The notes below the pieces were generated by a model. That model had not been told where the DNA came from and ran no database searches. It saw only the letters and a list, made by a program, of their open reading frames with translations. This document shows positions 1 to 8,766 of a stretch of 16,106 nt of DNA, piece after piece. The DNA is from CAYJNO01 sp044432885 (GTDB taxonomy: Bacteria; Bacillota_I; Bacilli_A; Erysipelotrichales; Erysipelotrichaceae): the NCBI GenBank assembly GCA_044432885.1, contig JAWXUG010000018.1, positions 1 through 16,106 on the forward strand, in the 5' to 3' direction. A program made the translations under genes and the position numbers. How positions within the stretch are numbered: the first letter of the stretch is position 1; every line of letters begins with the position of its first letter.

Positions 1-341
1 TATTGTTTTTGCATGATTTCCCAGAAAAAAACACCCTAACCCAAATATCAAAGGCAAAAAGATATGCCAAATCTTATCTCTCAGAAGTGATTACTCACTT
101 AATTAATCAAGGTTATATTGTACGTAAGGTATCCTTGGAAAATAAAAAAATATACAAACTGTATATTTTTTTATTTTCCAAGGATAAAAGTTATGAAATC
201 ATTGAAAAATATGAACGTTTGATTCAAGCATTTTGGCAACAAGCATGTTTAGATATTGACAATCAAGAAATCGATACTACATTAAACACATTAAAAAAAA
301 TTACCACAAATTTGGAAGTAGGGGGATATAAGAATGCATAA
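1..341 (+). CDS. MarR-family transcriptional regulator, C-terminal part (5' end outside window)
   Basis: About 112 residues of a small regulator are visible; the reading frame is open at the left edge, so the true start lies upstream. The visible part begins inside a winged-helix domain: a recognition-helix-like stretch (residues about 13-37, with SKAKRYAKSYLSEVITHL), then a wing and strand with ENKKIYKLYIF, then long helices ending in NTLKKI that fit the MarR dimerisation region. MarR proteins usually have about 140-150 residues, so roughly the first 30-40 are missing. The gene overlaps the next one, a membrane-fusion protein, by 8 bases. It therefore probably represses this efflux operon and responds to a pump substrate; that role is inferred from context. 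Other winged-helix families are possible because the N-terminus is not seen. Confidence 0.72.
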   Translation, partial: LFLHDFPEKNTLTQISKAKRYAKSYLSEVITHLINQGYIVRKVSLENKKIYKLYIFLFSKDKSYEIIEKYERLIQAFWQQACLDIDNQEIDTTLNTLKKITTNLEVGGYKNA

Positions 342-2019
342 GCTAATCGTAAAGTTTAACTTATTATCTATTAAACAAAAAGGACTTCTTTTTTCATCTA
401 TTGTTATTTGTATTTGTGGCATTGTGTCAGGATATTTGTTGCTTAGCAAAGATACATCAACACAGGAAATAACTGAGAAAGTGAGTTATACTGTGGAGAC
501 AATGGTGATCGAAGAAACCGTTGAGGATAGTTATTTGAATTATATGGGTTTAATTCAACCCTCGACGACAGAACAAGTTACTTTTGCAACCGTGGGTACT
601 GTTAAAAAGATTTATGTAGAAGAAGGGGACTATGTGCAAGCAGGTCAATTGCTTGTTACCCTAGATACTTCACAACTGGAAAGTCAATTAGAGAACAATG
701 AAGAAATTTTAGAGATTGCTGAAAACAATTATACTACTGCTGCTGAAAATTTAGAGGATGCCCAAGCCGATTATGATGCATTGGAAAGTGAAAAAGAAGC
801 TACTTTAGCAAGTTATCAGCAATCCATTGATGAAGCGAAAGAAAATATCAATTCTCTTCAAAATGATTCTGTATTGCTTCAAGCTTTAAATACCGCAAAA
901 AGTGAATTGGAAGTTGCACAATCAGCGCAAATAGCTGCCCAAAGTGAAGTAGATGTGGCAACAAGTGAGGTAGATATTAAGCAAAATACTGTAAATGAGG
1001 CACAAGCGAAAGTTGATCAAGCACAGGCGTATTATCAAGCACTAGTAGATGCTGGGGCTACAGAGGATGAAAAAGCTCAAGCGCAGGTTAGTTTAGATGA
1101 GGCCAATAGCCAATTAACAAGTGCTAATAGTGAATTATCAGATGCAGAGCTTACTTTAACGCAGAAACAAGAGGCATTAACCCTTGCTGAAAATGAAGTA
1201 AGCGCGAAACAAAGTGCAGTAGATGTTGCCCAAGTAGCCTTAGATAATAGTGGATATGATGCAAGTTTAAGTGCCGCTCAAGCAGCATTAGAGGCTTTAG
1301 AAGATGATTATGATAGCCAATCAAGTGCCTATGATACCAATTTAAGTGTATTGCAAGGGCAGGTCGATTCAGCAGAATATTTATACAATGCTTCAGAATC
1401 CACTTATTTATCGGCTAAGTCAAATTATGAGGGTACCCTTACAAGTATTGAGAGTTATAGTTACTATGCTAGTAAAAGTGGTACGGTAGTTATGATTGTA
1501 TCAGAAGAAGGGTCTGTTGCGACACCATTATCCCCTGTTTTAGTAGTTGCATCGGATACCTTAGAAGCGCAATTTGGTATTTCTCCAAGTGAAATTTCAT
1601 CTGTGAAAATGGGCAACAGTGCGTTTATTACCATCAAAGATGAGGTGTATACAGGAAAAGTAACAGCCATTTCAGCACTTCCGGATGAGACAAGTCGAAC
1701 CTATTTAGTTGATGTTCAAATTAACACCCCACCTGATGATGCGTTATTAGGAGAGTTGGTTAGTGTAAAGTTATATAGTCAAGAAACAACAGGGGTATGG
1801 ATTCCTATTTCTGTTATTTTAAACGATATTAGTGACTATGTGTATGTAGTTGAAAATAATCGTGTTGTACGAAGAGAAGTTAGCATTTTAGAAATCAAAG
1901 ATGATCAAGTAATGGTCTCAAATCTTTATGCAAATGATGAAGTCATTTGTTCAAATATGAGTAATGTTAAAAGTGGTTATCTTGTTAATGTCGTAAACAA
2001 AGGGGATCAAGATGATTGA
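334..2019 (+). CDS. Efflux RND transporter periplasmic-adaptor-type (membrane fusion) subunit with very long coiled coil
   Basis: A 561-residue HlyD/AcrA-type adaptor that would couple the adjacent RND pump to the exterior. One N-terminal membrane anchor (about residues 14-38) is followed by a polar linker. The first lipoyl half (about 85-115) contains VGTVKKIYVEEGDYVQAGQLL. A very long helical region follows (about 115-370), rich in Ala, Glu, Gln and Ser with heptad-like spacing. The second lipoyl half has SKSGTVVMIVSEEGSVATPL, and beta-barrel and membrane-proximal domains follow. Adaptors usually have 350-450 residues; the extra length is in the hairpin. The start overlaps the end of the regulator by 8 bases and the stop overlaps the pump start by 8 bases, so the genes are translationally coupled. 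The purine-rich stretch at 313-325 probably serves as the ribosome binding site. Substrate unknown. Confidence 0.9.
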   Translation: MHKLIVKFNLLSIKQKGLLFSSIVICICGIVSGYLLLSKDTSTQEITEKVSYTVETMVIEETVEDSYLNYMGLIQPSTTEQVTFATVGTVKKIYVEEGDYVQAGQLLVTLDTSQLESQLENNEEILEIAENNYTTAAENLEDAQADYDALESEKEATLASYQQSIDEAKENINSLQNDSVLLQALNTAKSELEVAQSAQIAAQSEVDVATSEVDIKQNTVNEAQAKVDQAQAYYQALVDAGATEDEKAQAQVSLDEANSQLTSANSELSDAELTLTQKQEALTLAENEVSAKQSAVDVAQVALDNSGYDASLSAAQAALEALEDDYDSQSSAYDTNLSVLQGQVDSAEYLYNASESTYLSAKSNYEGTLTSIESYSYYASKSGTVVMIVSEEGSVATPLSPVLVVASDTLEAQFGISPSEISSVKMGNSAFITIKDEVYTGKVTAISALPDETSRTYLVDVQINTPPDDALLGELVSVKLYSQETTGVWIPISVILNDISDYVYVVENNRVVRREVSILEIKDDQVMVSNLYANDEVICSNMSNVKSGYLVNVVNKGDQDD

Positions 2020-5000
2020 AAAAGCGATACATTTTTTAATAAAAAAACGGATGATGGTGTTATTCATTGCTTTTTTAGTTGGATTAACAGGCTTATATTG
2101 TTATTATGTGATTCCTAAGCGAGAAAACCCTAATACCTCAGTTGCTGCAGCGACGATTGTTACCGTTTATGCAGGGGCGAGTCCTGAAGATGTCGAAAGT
2201 GATGTTACTGATATTATTGAAAAAGAATTAGCCACACTAGATCATATTGACTACTATTCTAGCACTAGTATGGAAAGTGCGAGTGTTATTGTGATTATGT
2301 ACGATATGGATGTAACGATTGATGAAGTGGAAACAGATTTAAGACAGGCTGTTGCAGACGCTTCTTTAAACTTGCCAGATCTTGCATCAGATAGTGTAAT
2401 TAATACCAATTTAGTAGAAGATAATCAGTTCATTATCAGTTTGTCTGGAACGAATTATACACATGATGAATTGGTTGAATATGCGAAGGTTGTAGAGGAC
2501 ATCATTTTAGATACAAAAGGGATTCATACCGTTAGCATTGATGGAGAAAAACAATATCAAGTGGTCATTGAGATTGAAACAAATACTTTAAAAACGTATG
2601 GTTTAAGCTTAACAACTCTCTCTCAGCTTTTACAAGCGCAAAATTTATCTATTCCATCAGGGAATATTAGTTATCAGGACTCTACCATAAGTGTTATAAC
2701 ACCTGCAGTATTCGAAAGTTTACAAGATATCGGAAATACTGTTATTTCTGGTTCAAGTGAATCCTTAAGTTTTGTAAAACTAAAAGATGTTGCTAACATT
2801 TATATTGAAGAGGTGGGAGACTATTATTATTTTCAAGATGGTGAAGCGGCTGTATTAATTACTGGTACCATCATGGATGGTGAAAATGCCATCATCGTTG
2901 GCAATGAATTACGCGAGAAAATTAATTTGGCTAAAAGTCAATTGCCAAGTGATCTGATTTTTCATGAAGCAATGTATGCACCACAGGATATTGAAGATTC
3001 GATTAACGGCTTTATCATTAGCTTATTACAAAGTATCGGCTTGATTATCTTTGTTGTAATGATTGGTGTACGAGTGAAAAATGCGATTGTTGTATCGATT
3101 GCCTTACCTTTAAGCATTCTTACAACGTTTATAACGATGCATCTATTAGATATTGAATTTCAGTTTATTTCTATTGCCGCACTCATTGTTTCTTTAGGGA
3201 TATTGGTTGATAATGCTTTAGTTATGAGTGAGGCTATTCAATTCAATCTGAATAAAGGAATTGAAAAAATACAGGCTATTATTCAAGCGGTTAAAACCAA
3301 TGCAATGCCGGTATTTACCTCAACACTTACGACGATTGTGACATTTTCAATTATTTATTTTATCCCAGGAGTAGTAGGGGCAGTTGCAGCGACCATACCA
3401 ACGGTTGTGATTTCTACGTTGATTGCAAGTTATGTTGTTGCGATGATAATTATTCCTATATTAGCCTATATCTTTTTTGAACCAGAAAAAACAAGTGAAA
3501 AATCAAAGGATTCCCTAGCCTTAAGCATCTTTAATAAAGCCCTTATTTTCAGCTTAAAACATAAAATAATGGTTGTCGTAGGCGCATTTTTAACACTTGG
3601 AATTTCTGCTTTGCTTGCCTTGCAATTGGGTTTACAATTTTTCCCAGCTTCAGATAAACCTATTTTATATGTTGATTTTGAGGGAGAAGCGATGTCAACA
3701 CAGGCGACATTAGAGGCAACATCCGTTATCAATACATTATTTGATGAAATAGAAATTATTGAAAATTATACGTCTTCTGTAGGGGGAGGTTTACCTAGTT
3801 TCTTTTTGACAGTACCAACCATGACTCAAGCTACAAATATGGGACAATATATGCTTCAATTGGATGAAACGCTTTTGAAAAACTATGGTTCCATTGATGA
3901 AGTTGCAACAGAGATTCAGTCTGCTTTAAATAAAGTCGTATCTTCTGGAACTGCAACGGTTAAATCTCTTGAATATTCCATTCCAACAGAAGCGCAAATT
4001 ACGTATGCAGTATCAAGTAATGACAGTGAAAAACTTGATGAAGTGGTTTCTTTTATGACTACTTCTTTAGAAAATATCGAAGGAGTGAGTAATGTTAGAG
4101 ATACCAAGGCGACCTCAGTGTATCAATATCAAGTGAACCTTGACAGTGATGTCTTATCATCTTATGGATTATTGAAGTATGATGTACTTATGCAATTAAA
4201 TACTGCTTTGATGGGAACAACCGTGGGTACATATTATGGAAGCTCTAATAATTTGGATATTGTTTTACGATCTAATATCTCTTCATTAACTGATCTTCAA
4301 AATTTGCAAATTGTTGCAAGTGTGGCAGATACTGCTGTGGATTTAAGCCAGATTGCAACGATTAGCTTATCCGCATCAAGTCCTACGATAAGTCATTATA
4401 ATGGAGAACCTTTTGTCTATGTATTAAGTGATGTTTCATCAGGCTATAATTCAATGCGTATAGAAAGTAGTTTACAAGATCTATTAGATGATTATGATAC
4501 CACAGGGGTTACGATTACAAGTCTTGGGGAAGTGTCTAACATGATGGATTTAATTTCTAATCTGTTTGTGATTGCTTTCTTCGCTGTTTTCCTCATTTAT
4601 TTTATTCTGGCGATACAATTTAGAAATTATATACAAGCGCTTATTATTCTTGTAAGTATCCCATTAAGTTTTATTGGGTGTGGACTTGGCTTGTGGTTGT
4701 TTAATATGGACATTCAAGCAATGGCATTAATAGGACTCGTAAGTTTGTTTGGTATTGTTGTAAATAATGGAATTTTGTTATTAGAGGTTATTAATGATCG
4801 TATTGCGAAAGGATACCTGATTGAAGATGCTTGTACAGAAGCATTGAAAGAGCGATATCGTCCAATACTTTTGTCCTCTACGACAACTTGTATTGGATTG
4901 GTACCATTAATATTATCTGGAAATGATATGACTGCACCAATGGCCGCTGTGTTACTGTTTGGTTTATTATTTTCAACGGTTTTAACGATGGTCGTCATCC

Positions 5001-5056
5001 CTACGTTATATGCATTGCTTTGTAAAAAGAATCCAGAAACAAAACACCTTTCATAA
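2012..5056 (+). CDS. RND-family efflux transporter (AcrB/HAE1-like inner-membrane pump)
   Basis: A full-length 1014-residue RND pump that would export small molecules using the proton gradient. It shows the duplicated RND plan: TM1 near residues 13-32 (MVLFIAFLVGLTGLYCYYVI), a large extracytoplasmic region, a TM2-TM6 block at about 335-485, TM7 near 515-540, a second large loop, and a TM8-TM12 block from about 855. The TM4 motif is GILVDNALV (D400-N401) where AcrB has two Asp. The TM10 motif is GIVVNNGILLLE, with N918 where AcrB has its essential Lys. R950 in RYRPIL matches the conserved Arg. The proton relay is thus partly rewired, although VDN variants occur in other RND lineages. It partners with the upstream adaptor, and no outer-membrane channel gene is seen, as expected for a one-membrane cell. 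Drug, lipid or peptide export are all possible. Confidence 0.93.
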   Translation: MIEKAIHFLIKKRMMVLFIAFLVGLTGLYCYYVIPKRENPNTSVAAATIVTVYAGASPEDVESDVTDIIEKELATLDHIDYYSSTSMESASVIVIMYDMDVTIDEVETDLRQAVADASLNLPDLASDSVINTNLVEDNQFIISLSGTNYTHDELVEYAKVVEDIILDTKGIHTVSIDGEKQYQVVIEIETNTLKTYGLSLTTLSQLLQAQNLSIPSGNISYQDSTISVITPAVFESLQDIGNTVISGSSESLSFVKLKDVANIYIEEVGDYYYFQDGEAAVLITGTIMDGENAIIVGNELREKINLAKSQLPSDLIFHEAMYAPQDIEDSINGFIISLLQSIGLIIFVVMIGVRVKNAIVVSIALPLSILTTFITMHLLDIEFQFISIAALIVSLGILVDNALVMSEAIQFNLNKGIEKIQAIIQAVKTNAMPVFTSTLTTIVTFSIIYFIPGVVGAVAATIPTVVISTLIASYVVAMIIIPILAYIFFEPEKTSEKSKDSLALSIFNKALIFSLKHKIMVVVGAFLTLGISALLALQLGLQFFPASDKPILYVDFEGEAMSTQATLEATSVINTLFDEIEIIENYTSSVGGGLPSFFLTVPTMTQATNMGQYMLQLDETLLKNYGSIDEVATEIQSALNKVVSSGTATVKSLEYSIPTEAQITYAVSSNDSEKLDEVVSFMTTSLENIEGVSNVRDTKATSVYQYQVNLDSDVLSSYGLLKYDVLMQLNTALMGTTVGTYYGSSNNLDIVLRSNISSLTDLQNLQIVASVADTAVDLSQIATISLSASSPTISHYNGEPFVYVLSDVSSGYNSMRIESSLQDLLDDYDTTGVTITSLGEVSNMMDLISNLFVIAFFAVFLIYFILAIQFRNYIQALIILVSIPLSFIGCGLGLWLFNMDIQAMALIGLVSLFGIVVNNGILLLEVINDRIAKGYLIEDACTEALKERYRPILLSSTTTCIGLVPLILSGNDMTAPMAAVLLFGLLFSTVLTMVVIPTLYALLCKKNPETKHLS

Positions 5057-5064
5057 GGTGTTTT
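5041..5064 (+). terminator. Rho-independent terminator overlapping the RND pump stop codon
   Basis: A perfect 10-bp inverted repeat (5041-5050 with 5055-5064) encloses a TCAT loop, with AAAA on the left arm and TTTT ending the right arm. The pump's last codons form the left arm and the stop codon TAA (5054-5056) spans loop and right arm. The symmetry could stop transcription in either direction. Confidence 0.85.
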
Positions 5065-5079
5065 AATAGCTAATATTTA

Positions 5080-5108
5080 TTGACAGCCTATTGTTAGTGG
5101 GATAAACT
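5080..5108 (+). promoter_or_regulatory. Sigma-A-type promoter of the CmpB-like gene
   Basis: A perfect -35 box TTGACA (5080-5085) is followed after 17 bases by a -10-like TAAACT (5103-5108), with TG just upstream in an extended -10 arrangement. It lies between the pump terminator and the next gene, so that gene is transcribed independently of the efflux operon. Confidence 0.7.
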
Positions 5109-5137
5109 AAAAAGAATTATAGGAAAGGAAAGTGGCT

Positions 5138-5977
5138 ATGTCGATTATTATTTTTTCTAAACTGGTAATTATTATGTTTATACTTTCTGTTTGTGGCTGG
5201 TGCATGGAGGTTATGTTAACATATATTAAGGAAAAAAAATTTGTGAATCGAGGTTTTTTGATAGGCCCATATTGTCCAGTTTATGGGGTAGGGGCTGTTA
5301 TATTAATCGTATTAGTAGCTGGTATTCTAGGATATCATGGAAACATGGTGATTACCTTTATTTTAGGTGTCATAATATGTGGTGGCTTGGAGTATTTTGC
5401 AAGTTGGTATATGGAAAAAAGATTTCATGCTAGATGGTGGGATTACAGTGATAAACCATGTAATATCAATGGACGTGTGTGGGCAGGTTATCTTTTCCTT
5501 TTTGGATTAGCAACCCTAATTATCGTACACTATATTGCACCACTTTTTTTTATCGTATTGGATAAACTAACTGTCCAAATGATTGAAATTTGTGCGTGTT
5601 TGATTTCTATTATAATGATTACAGATTTTATTATTTCACACATGCTTATGGGAATTGTGAAAACAGAGATTGATAAACATGATACAGATAATACAGAAGA
5701 GATAAGCGAAAAGATTCATGCATTACTCATCAATCAATCTTTATTGATTCGTCGTATTCATGAAGCCTATCCTCGTTTTAAAGTACGTCCTACAAGATTA
5801 TTGCGTCTATTAAAAGAAAGTAAAAAAGAACTTAGATTGATTGAAAATCAACTTAAAAAGGAATATCAAAATATAAAAAATAAAGAAATTACGCATGAAA
5901 TCACTTATTTAAAACAAAGAAGAGCGTTATTGAATGAAAAAATACAGAAGATTAGGCATAAAATAAGACAAATATAA
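5138..5977 (+). CDS. Putative ABC-transporter-permease-like membrane protein (CmpB/PF06541-type)
   Basis: About 279 residues. The N-terminal 170 residues contain about five membrane helices (near 5-27, 47-65, 70-90, 112-138 and 148-170). Between them are the conserved blocks GWCMEV, NRGFLIGPYCPVYG and EYFASWYMEKRFHARWWDYS, followed by NINGRVWAGY. These blocks are typical of the CmpB-type family annotated as putative ABC transporter permeases; no member's biochemical role is known to me. The C-terminal 100 residues are charged and helical, probably a cytosolic coiled coil. A GTG two codons upstream (5132) could also start translation, but the ATG at 5138 sits 8 bases after AAAGGA and fits better. 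No ATPase partner gene is nearby, so transport is not demonstrated. It has its own promoter. Confidence 0.82.
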   Translation: MSIIIFSKLVIIMFILSVCGWCMEVMLTYIKEKKFVNRGFLIGPYCPVYGVGAVILIVLVAGILGYHGNMVITFILGVIICGGLEYFASWYMEKRFHARWWDYSDKPCNINGRVWAGYLFLFGLATLIIVHYIAPLFFIVLDKLTVQMIEICACLISIIMITDFIISHMLMGIVKTEIDKHDTDNTEEISEKIHALLINQSLLIRRIHEAYPRFKVRPTRLLRLLKESKKELRLIENQLKKEYQNIKNKEITHEITYLKQRRALLNEKIQKIRHKIRQI

Positions 5978-6000
5978 TAAAAATACTAAAATTAGAGTCT

Positions 6001-6028
6001 TTTGTTAGCTATCTAATAAGCGTATAAT
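6001..6028 (+). promoter_or_regulatory. Probable promoter of the four-gene operon
   Basis: A consensus -10 box TATAAT (6023-6028) is preceded after 16 bases by TTTGTT (6001-6006), a partial -35 box. The first gene starts 23 bases downstream, after an AGGTAGG ribosome binding site at 6036-6042. No clear terminator separates it from the upstream gene, so readthrough is possible. Confidence 0.55.
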
Positions 6029-6051
6029 TATAAACAGGTAGGTAAAATAAT

Positions 6052-7359
6052 ATGGAAAAAAGAAATTTAGAGAAAATTAGCGCTGCAACGATGTTTATTT
6101 CATTTGACTTAGTTAATTGTACCTTTTATAAAGCTTCTCATAAGGGGAAATGGGCGAGTGGAGTGAGTGAAATATTAGAAGAAATTATCGATTCATTTTC
6201 TAATAGTTCAATCGAGAATTGCCGCTTTTGGAAAATCTTAGGAGATGAAATTGTCTATACAAAAAATATTCAATTTATCCATGAAATAGATGATACCTTA
6301 GCAGAAATTTATCGTATCGTGACCATGATGAATAAAAAAATTAAAGGAGCTAAGGTAGGGGATTTGAATACAGCTAAAATTATGGCTGTAAAAGCAACGG
6401 TATGGTTAGCAGATATTTCCCCTGCAAACTTAAGAGCAGATAATTTTTATGCCGAATATAAAGTGAGTGATAATCAACTTCAGGCAGAATACTTGGGAAC
6501 AGATATTGATACAGGATTTAGAATTGCCCAATTTACTTCAGCTAATCGTCTTGTCGTATCTTTTGAGTTAGCAGCACTATTTTTAAAAGAACCATCTTTG
6601 CATCAAGATTTTGATAAAATCCACTTTGTAGGTTATCGTCCATTGAAGGGAATTTGGCAAGGGAACCCATACCCAATCTTTATGTATCATGGGGATAAAT
6701 CAGTTAGTTTTAAAGATTCCATTAAAGATACCTCTAATCCTAAAACTGCCGTTTTAAAAGAATATCTTCAAACCTATGATTCACGTATTGTGAAGCCAAA
6801 TTATAAAAGTTACGAAGAGCAAATTTTAAGTGAACTTTGTGAAAATGAAACTTTGAATAAAGAAGTTGTTCAACTAGTAGATATTATAAGAGCCCAAAAT
6901 GGAGCCTTACCAGAAATTCCATTGCCACGCTTACGTGTTCATTATAGTGTGCTTTGTTACTGCATTTTCGAAGGACATATTCATTTTATGATTGCAAAGG
7001 ATGATTTTAATACCCTAGGTTTTGGTGGAGCTATGATGAATCATAATCTTCAATACTTAGATACGATTAATGCCTATTATTTAGTCAAACATGGGTTTGA
7101 ACTGAAATTTATAAATGATGATCGTTATCATGATCCAATTCCTAGAATCATGTCCACCTATCAATTACCTGATAAAACCTGTGGTAGTATCTTTTTAGCA
7201 GAAATGGACACCAATGAAATGTTAGAGAATTTTATTAATGAAAATACTCATTTTTACACATCAGAGAATGCACCAACATTTAATTACTATACTATGAAGG
7301 AATCATCAACTGCCTTGTTAAAACAAGCAGAAATCTATATTAAAGCTTTATACGAATAA
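6052..7359 (+). CDS. Two-domain protein: class III nucleotide-cyclase-like domain plus degenerate Nudix-like domain
   Basis: A 435-residue soluble protein with no signal peptide or membrane helix. Residues about 12-180 align by eye with class III adenylate/guanylate cyclases. D19 (in FISFDL) and D65 (in KILGDE) match the two metal-binding Asp, and K61 has the spacing of the purine-selecting Lys. EYLGTDIDTGFRIAQF aligns with the mammalian cyclase strand that supplies substrate-binding Asp (here E146), Asn (here D153) and Arg (R157 kept). LVVSFELA matches the following serine-strand. Residues about 285-400 resemble a Nudix fold (HYSVLCYCIFEGHIHFMIAK, then FGFGGAMM-like glycines), but the acidic Nudix box is absent. 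It is first in an operon with an aldehyde dehydrogenase, a methyltransferase and a peptidase. It could be a cyclase or a nucleotide sensor; activity is not established. Confidence 0.6.
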   Translation: MEKRNLEKISAATMFISFDLVNCTFYKASHKGKWASGVSEILEEIIDSFSNSSIENCRFWKILGDEIVYTKNIQFIHEIDDTLAEIYRIVTMMNKKIKGAKVGDLNTAKIMAVKATVWLADISPANLRADNFYAEYKVSDNQLQAEYLGTDIDTGFRIAQFTSANRLVVSFELAALFLKEPSLHQDFDKIHFVGYRPLKGIWQGNPYPIFMYHGDKSVSFKDSIKDTSNPKTAVLKEYLQTYDSRIVKPNYKSYEEQILSELCENETLNKEVVQLVDIIRAQNGALPEIPLPRLRVHYSVLCYCIFEGHIHFMIAKDDFNTLGFGGAMMNHNLQYLDTINAYYLVKHGFELKFINDDRYHDPIPRIMSTYQLPDKTCGSIFLAEMDTNEMLENFINENTHFYTSENAPTFNYYTMKESSTALLKQAEIYIKALYE

Positions 7360-7386
7360 TTATCATATTAAGAAAGGAGCGCTATG

Positions 7387-8742
7387 ATGACAATTGAGAC
7401 AATCGTTAATCAGCAACGTACTTTTTTTCTAACCCATCAAAGCATACCTGTTTCTTTTCGTATCCAACAGTTAAAGCGATTGCATCAACAAATCATTCGT
7501 TATGAAGATGATATTTTAAAAGCACTTAAAGAGGATTTAAATAAAAATGAATTTGAAGCTTATGCAACAGAAATTGGCATGGTCTACAACGAATTAAAAT
7601 ATATGCTAAGAAATATTCATAAATTAACCAAAAAGAAGGACTATGCAAGTCCAATTATGCATTTTCCATCGAAAAGTATGACTTACCAAGATCCTTATGG
7701 ATGTGTATTGATTATGTCGCCATGGAATTATCCTTTCCAATTAACCATGACCCCATTGATTGGTGCAATAGCTGCTGGAAACTGTGTGGTTGTAAAACCT
7801 TCCAACGATTCGAGCGCAACTACAAGGGTTATTAGGGAAATATTAAGTGTATTTCCTGATGAATATATCTGCTTAGTAGAGGGTGGAAGAAATGAAAATC
7901 AAGCACTATTAGATCAAAAATTTGACTATATCTTTTTCACGGGAAGTCCAAAAGTTGGAAAAATCGTGATGGAAAAAGCAGCTAAAAATCTTACACCCAT
8001 TACCCTTGAATTAGGCGGTAAGAGTCCATGTATTGTGGAAAAAAGTGCAGATATTGATTTGGCAGCTAAACGGATTGTTTGGGGCAAATTATTAAATGCA
8101 GCACAAACCTGTGTAGCCCCTGATTATTTGTGGGTGCAAAAAGATGTTTGTGATCAATTAATAGAAGCAATGAAAAAATATGCAGACATCTTCTACACAA
8201 GTCATCCAGAGTTAAATAAAGACTATCCCAAAATCATTAATCAACATCATTTTGAGCGCCTATGCAGATTGGTAAAGGATGAAGCACTAGTCAATACAGA
8301 TACAAGACAAATAGGCTTAACCATTATAAAAGATGTTAGCTGGGATAGTGAGGTCATGCAAGAGGAATTATTTGGTCCTATCTTACCAGTGATGTGTTTT
8401 GAAAGCATAGAGGAGGTAATCACAACATTAAATACTAAAGAAAAACCTTTAGCACTGTATTTATTCACTACCTCCAAATCAATAGAAACAAAATTAATGA
8501 AGCATTCTTTTTTTGGCGGAGGATGTGTCAATGATGTCATTATCCATGTAGCCAACCATCATATTCCATTTGGTGGGATAGGGAATAGTGGCTTAGGTAG
8601 TTATCATGGAGCGTATAGCTTTCATACATTTTCTCATACCAAAAGTATTATGAAGAAAAGTAATTTACTTGATTTATCCATTCGCTATGCACCTGCAAGT
8701 AAATTTAAATTATGGGTTGTACGAAAATTATTATCAAAGTAA
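7387..8742 (+). CDS. NAD(P)-dependent aldehyde dehydrogenase, class-3-like
   Basis: A complete cytosolic aldehyde dehydrogenase of about 451 residues that would oxidise aldehydes to carboxylic acids. Its length fits the short class 3 (ALDH3/AldX-type) group. Visible motifs in order are MSPWNYPFQLTMTPL; the cofactor loop FFTGSPKVGKIV; LELGGKSP with the general-base Glu (about residue 208); the catalytic Cys in NAAQTCVAPDY (about residue 242), where most class 3 enzymes have NAGQTC; and a C-terminal block IPFGGIGNSGLGSYHG. Two in-frame ATGs lie side by side at 7384 and 7387; the second is 7 bases from the AGGAG at 7375-7379 and is preferred. It follows the cyclase-like gene by 27 bases. Fatty or aromatic aldehydes are likely substrates by family, but the sequence does not fix the substrate. 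Confidence 0.93.
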   Translation: MTIETIVNQQRTFFLTHQSIPVSFRIQQLKRLHQQIIRYEDDILKALKEDLNKNEFEAYATEIGMVYNELKYMLRNIHKLTKKKDYASPIMHFPSKSMTYQDPYGCVLIMSPWNYPFQLTMTPLIGAIAAGNCVVVKPSNDSSATTRVIREILSVFPDEYICLVEGGRNENQALLDQKFDYIFFTGSPKVGKIVMEKAAKNLTPITLELGGKSPCIVEKSADIDLAAKRIVWGKLLNAAQTCVAPDYLWVQKDVCDQLIEAMKKYADIFYTSHPELNKDYPKIINQHHFERLCRLVKDEALVNTDTRQIGLTIIKDVSWDSEVMQEELFGPILPVMCFESIEEVITTLNTKEKPLALYLFTTSKSIETKLMKHSFFGGGCVNDVIIHVANHHIPFGGIGNSGLGSYHGAYSFHTFSHTKSIMKKSNLLDLSIRYAPASKFKLWVVRKLLSK

Positions 8743-8766
8743 TGACTATTATATAAAGGGGATGAA

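Noticed and set aside
700..1400. Tandem DNA repeats in the adaptor gene
   Set aside because: The repetition is at protein level (heptads of Ala, Glu, Gln and Ser). The DNA copies differ too much to be a true tandem repeat or CRISPR-like array.
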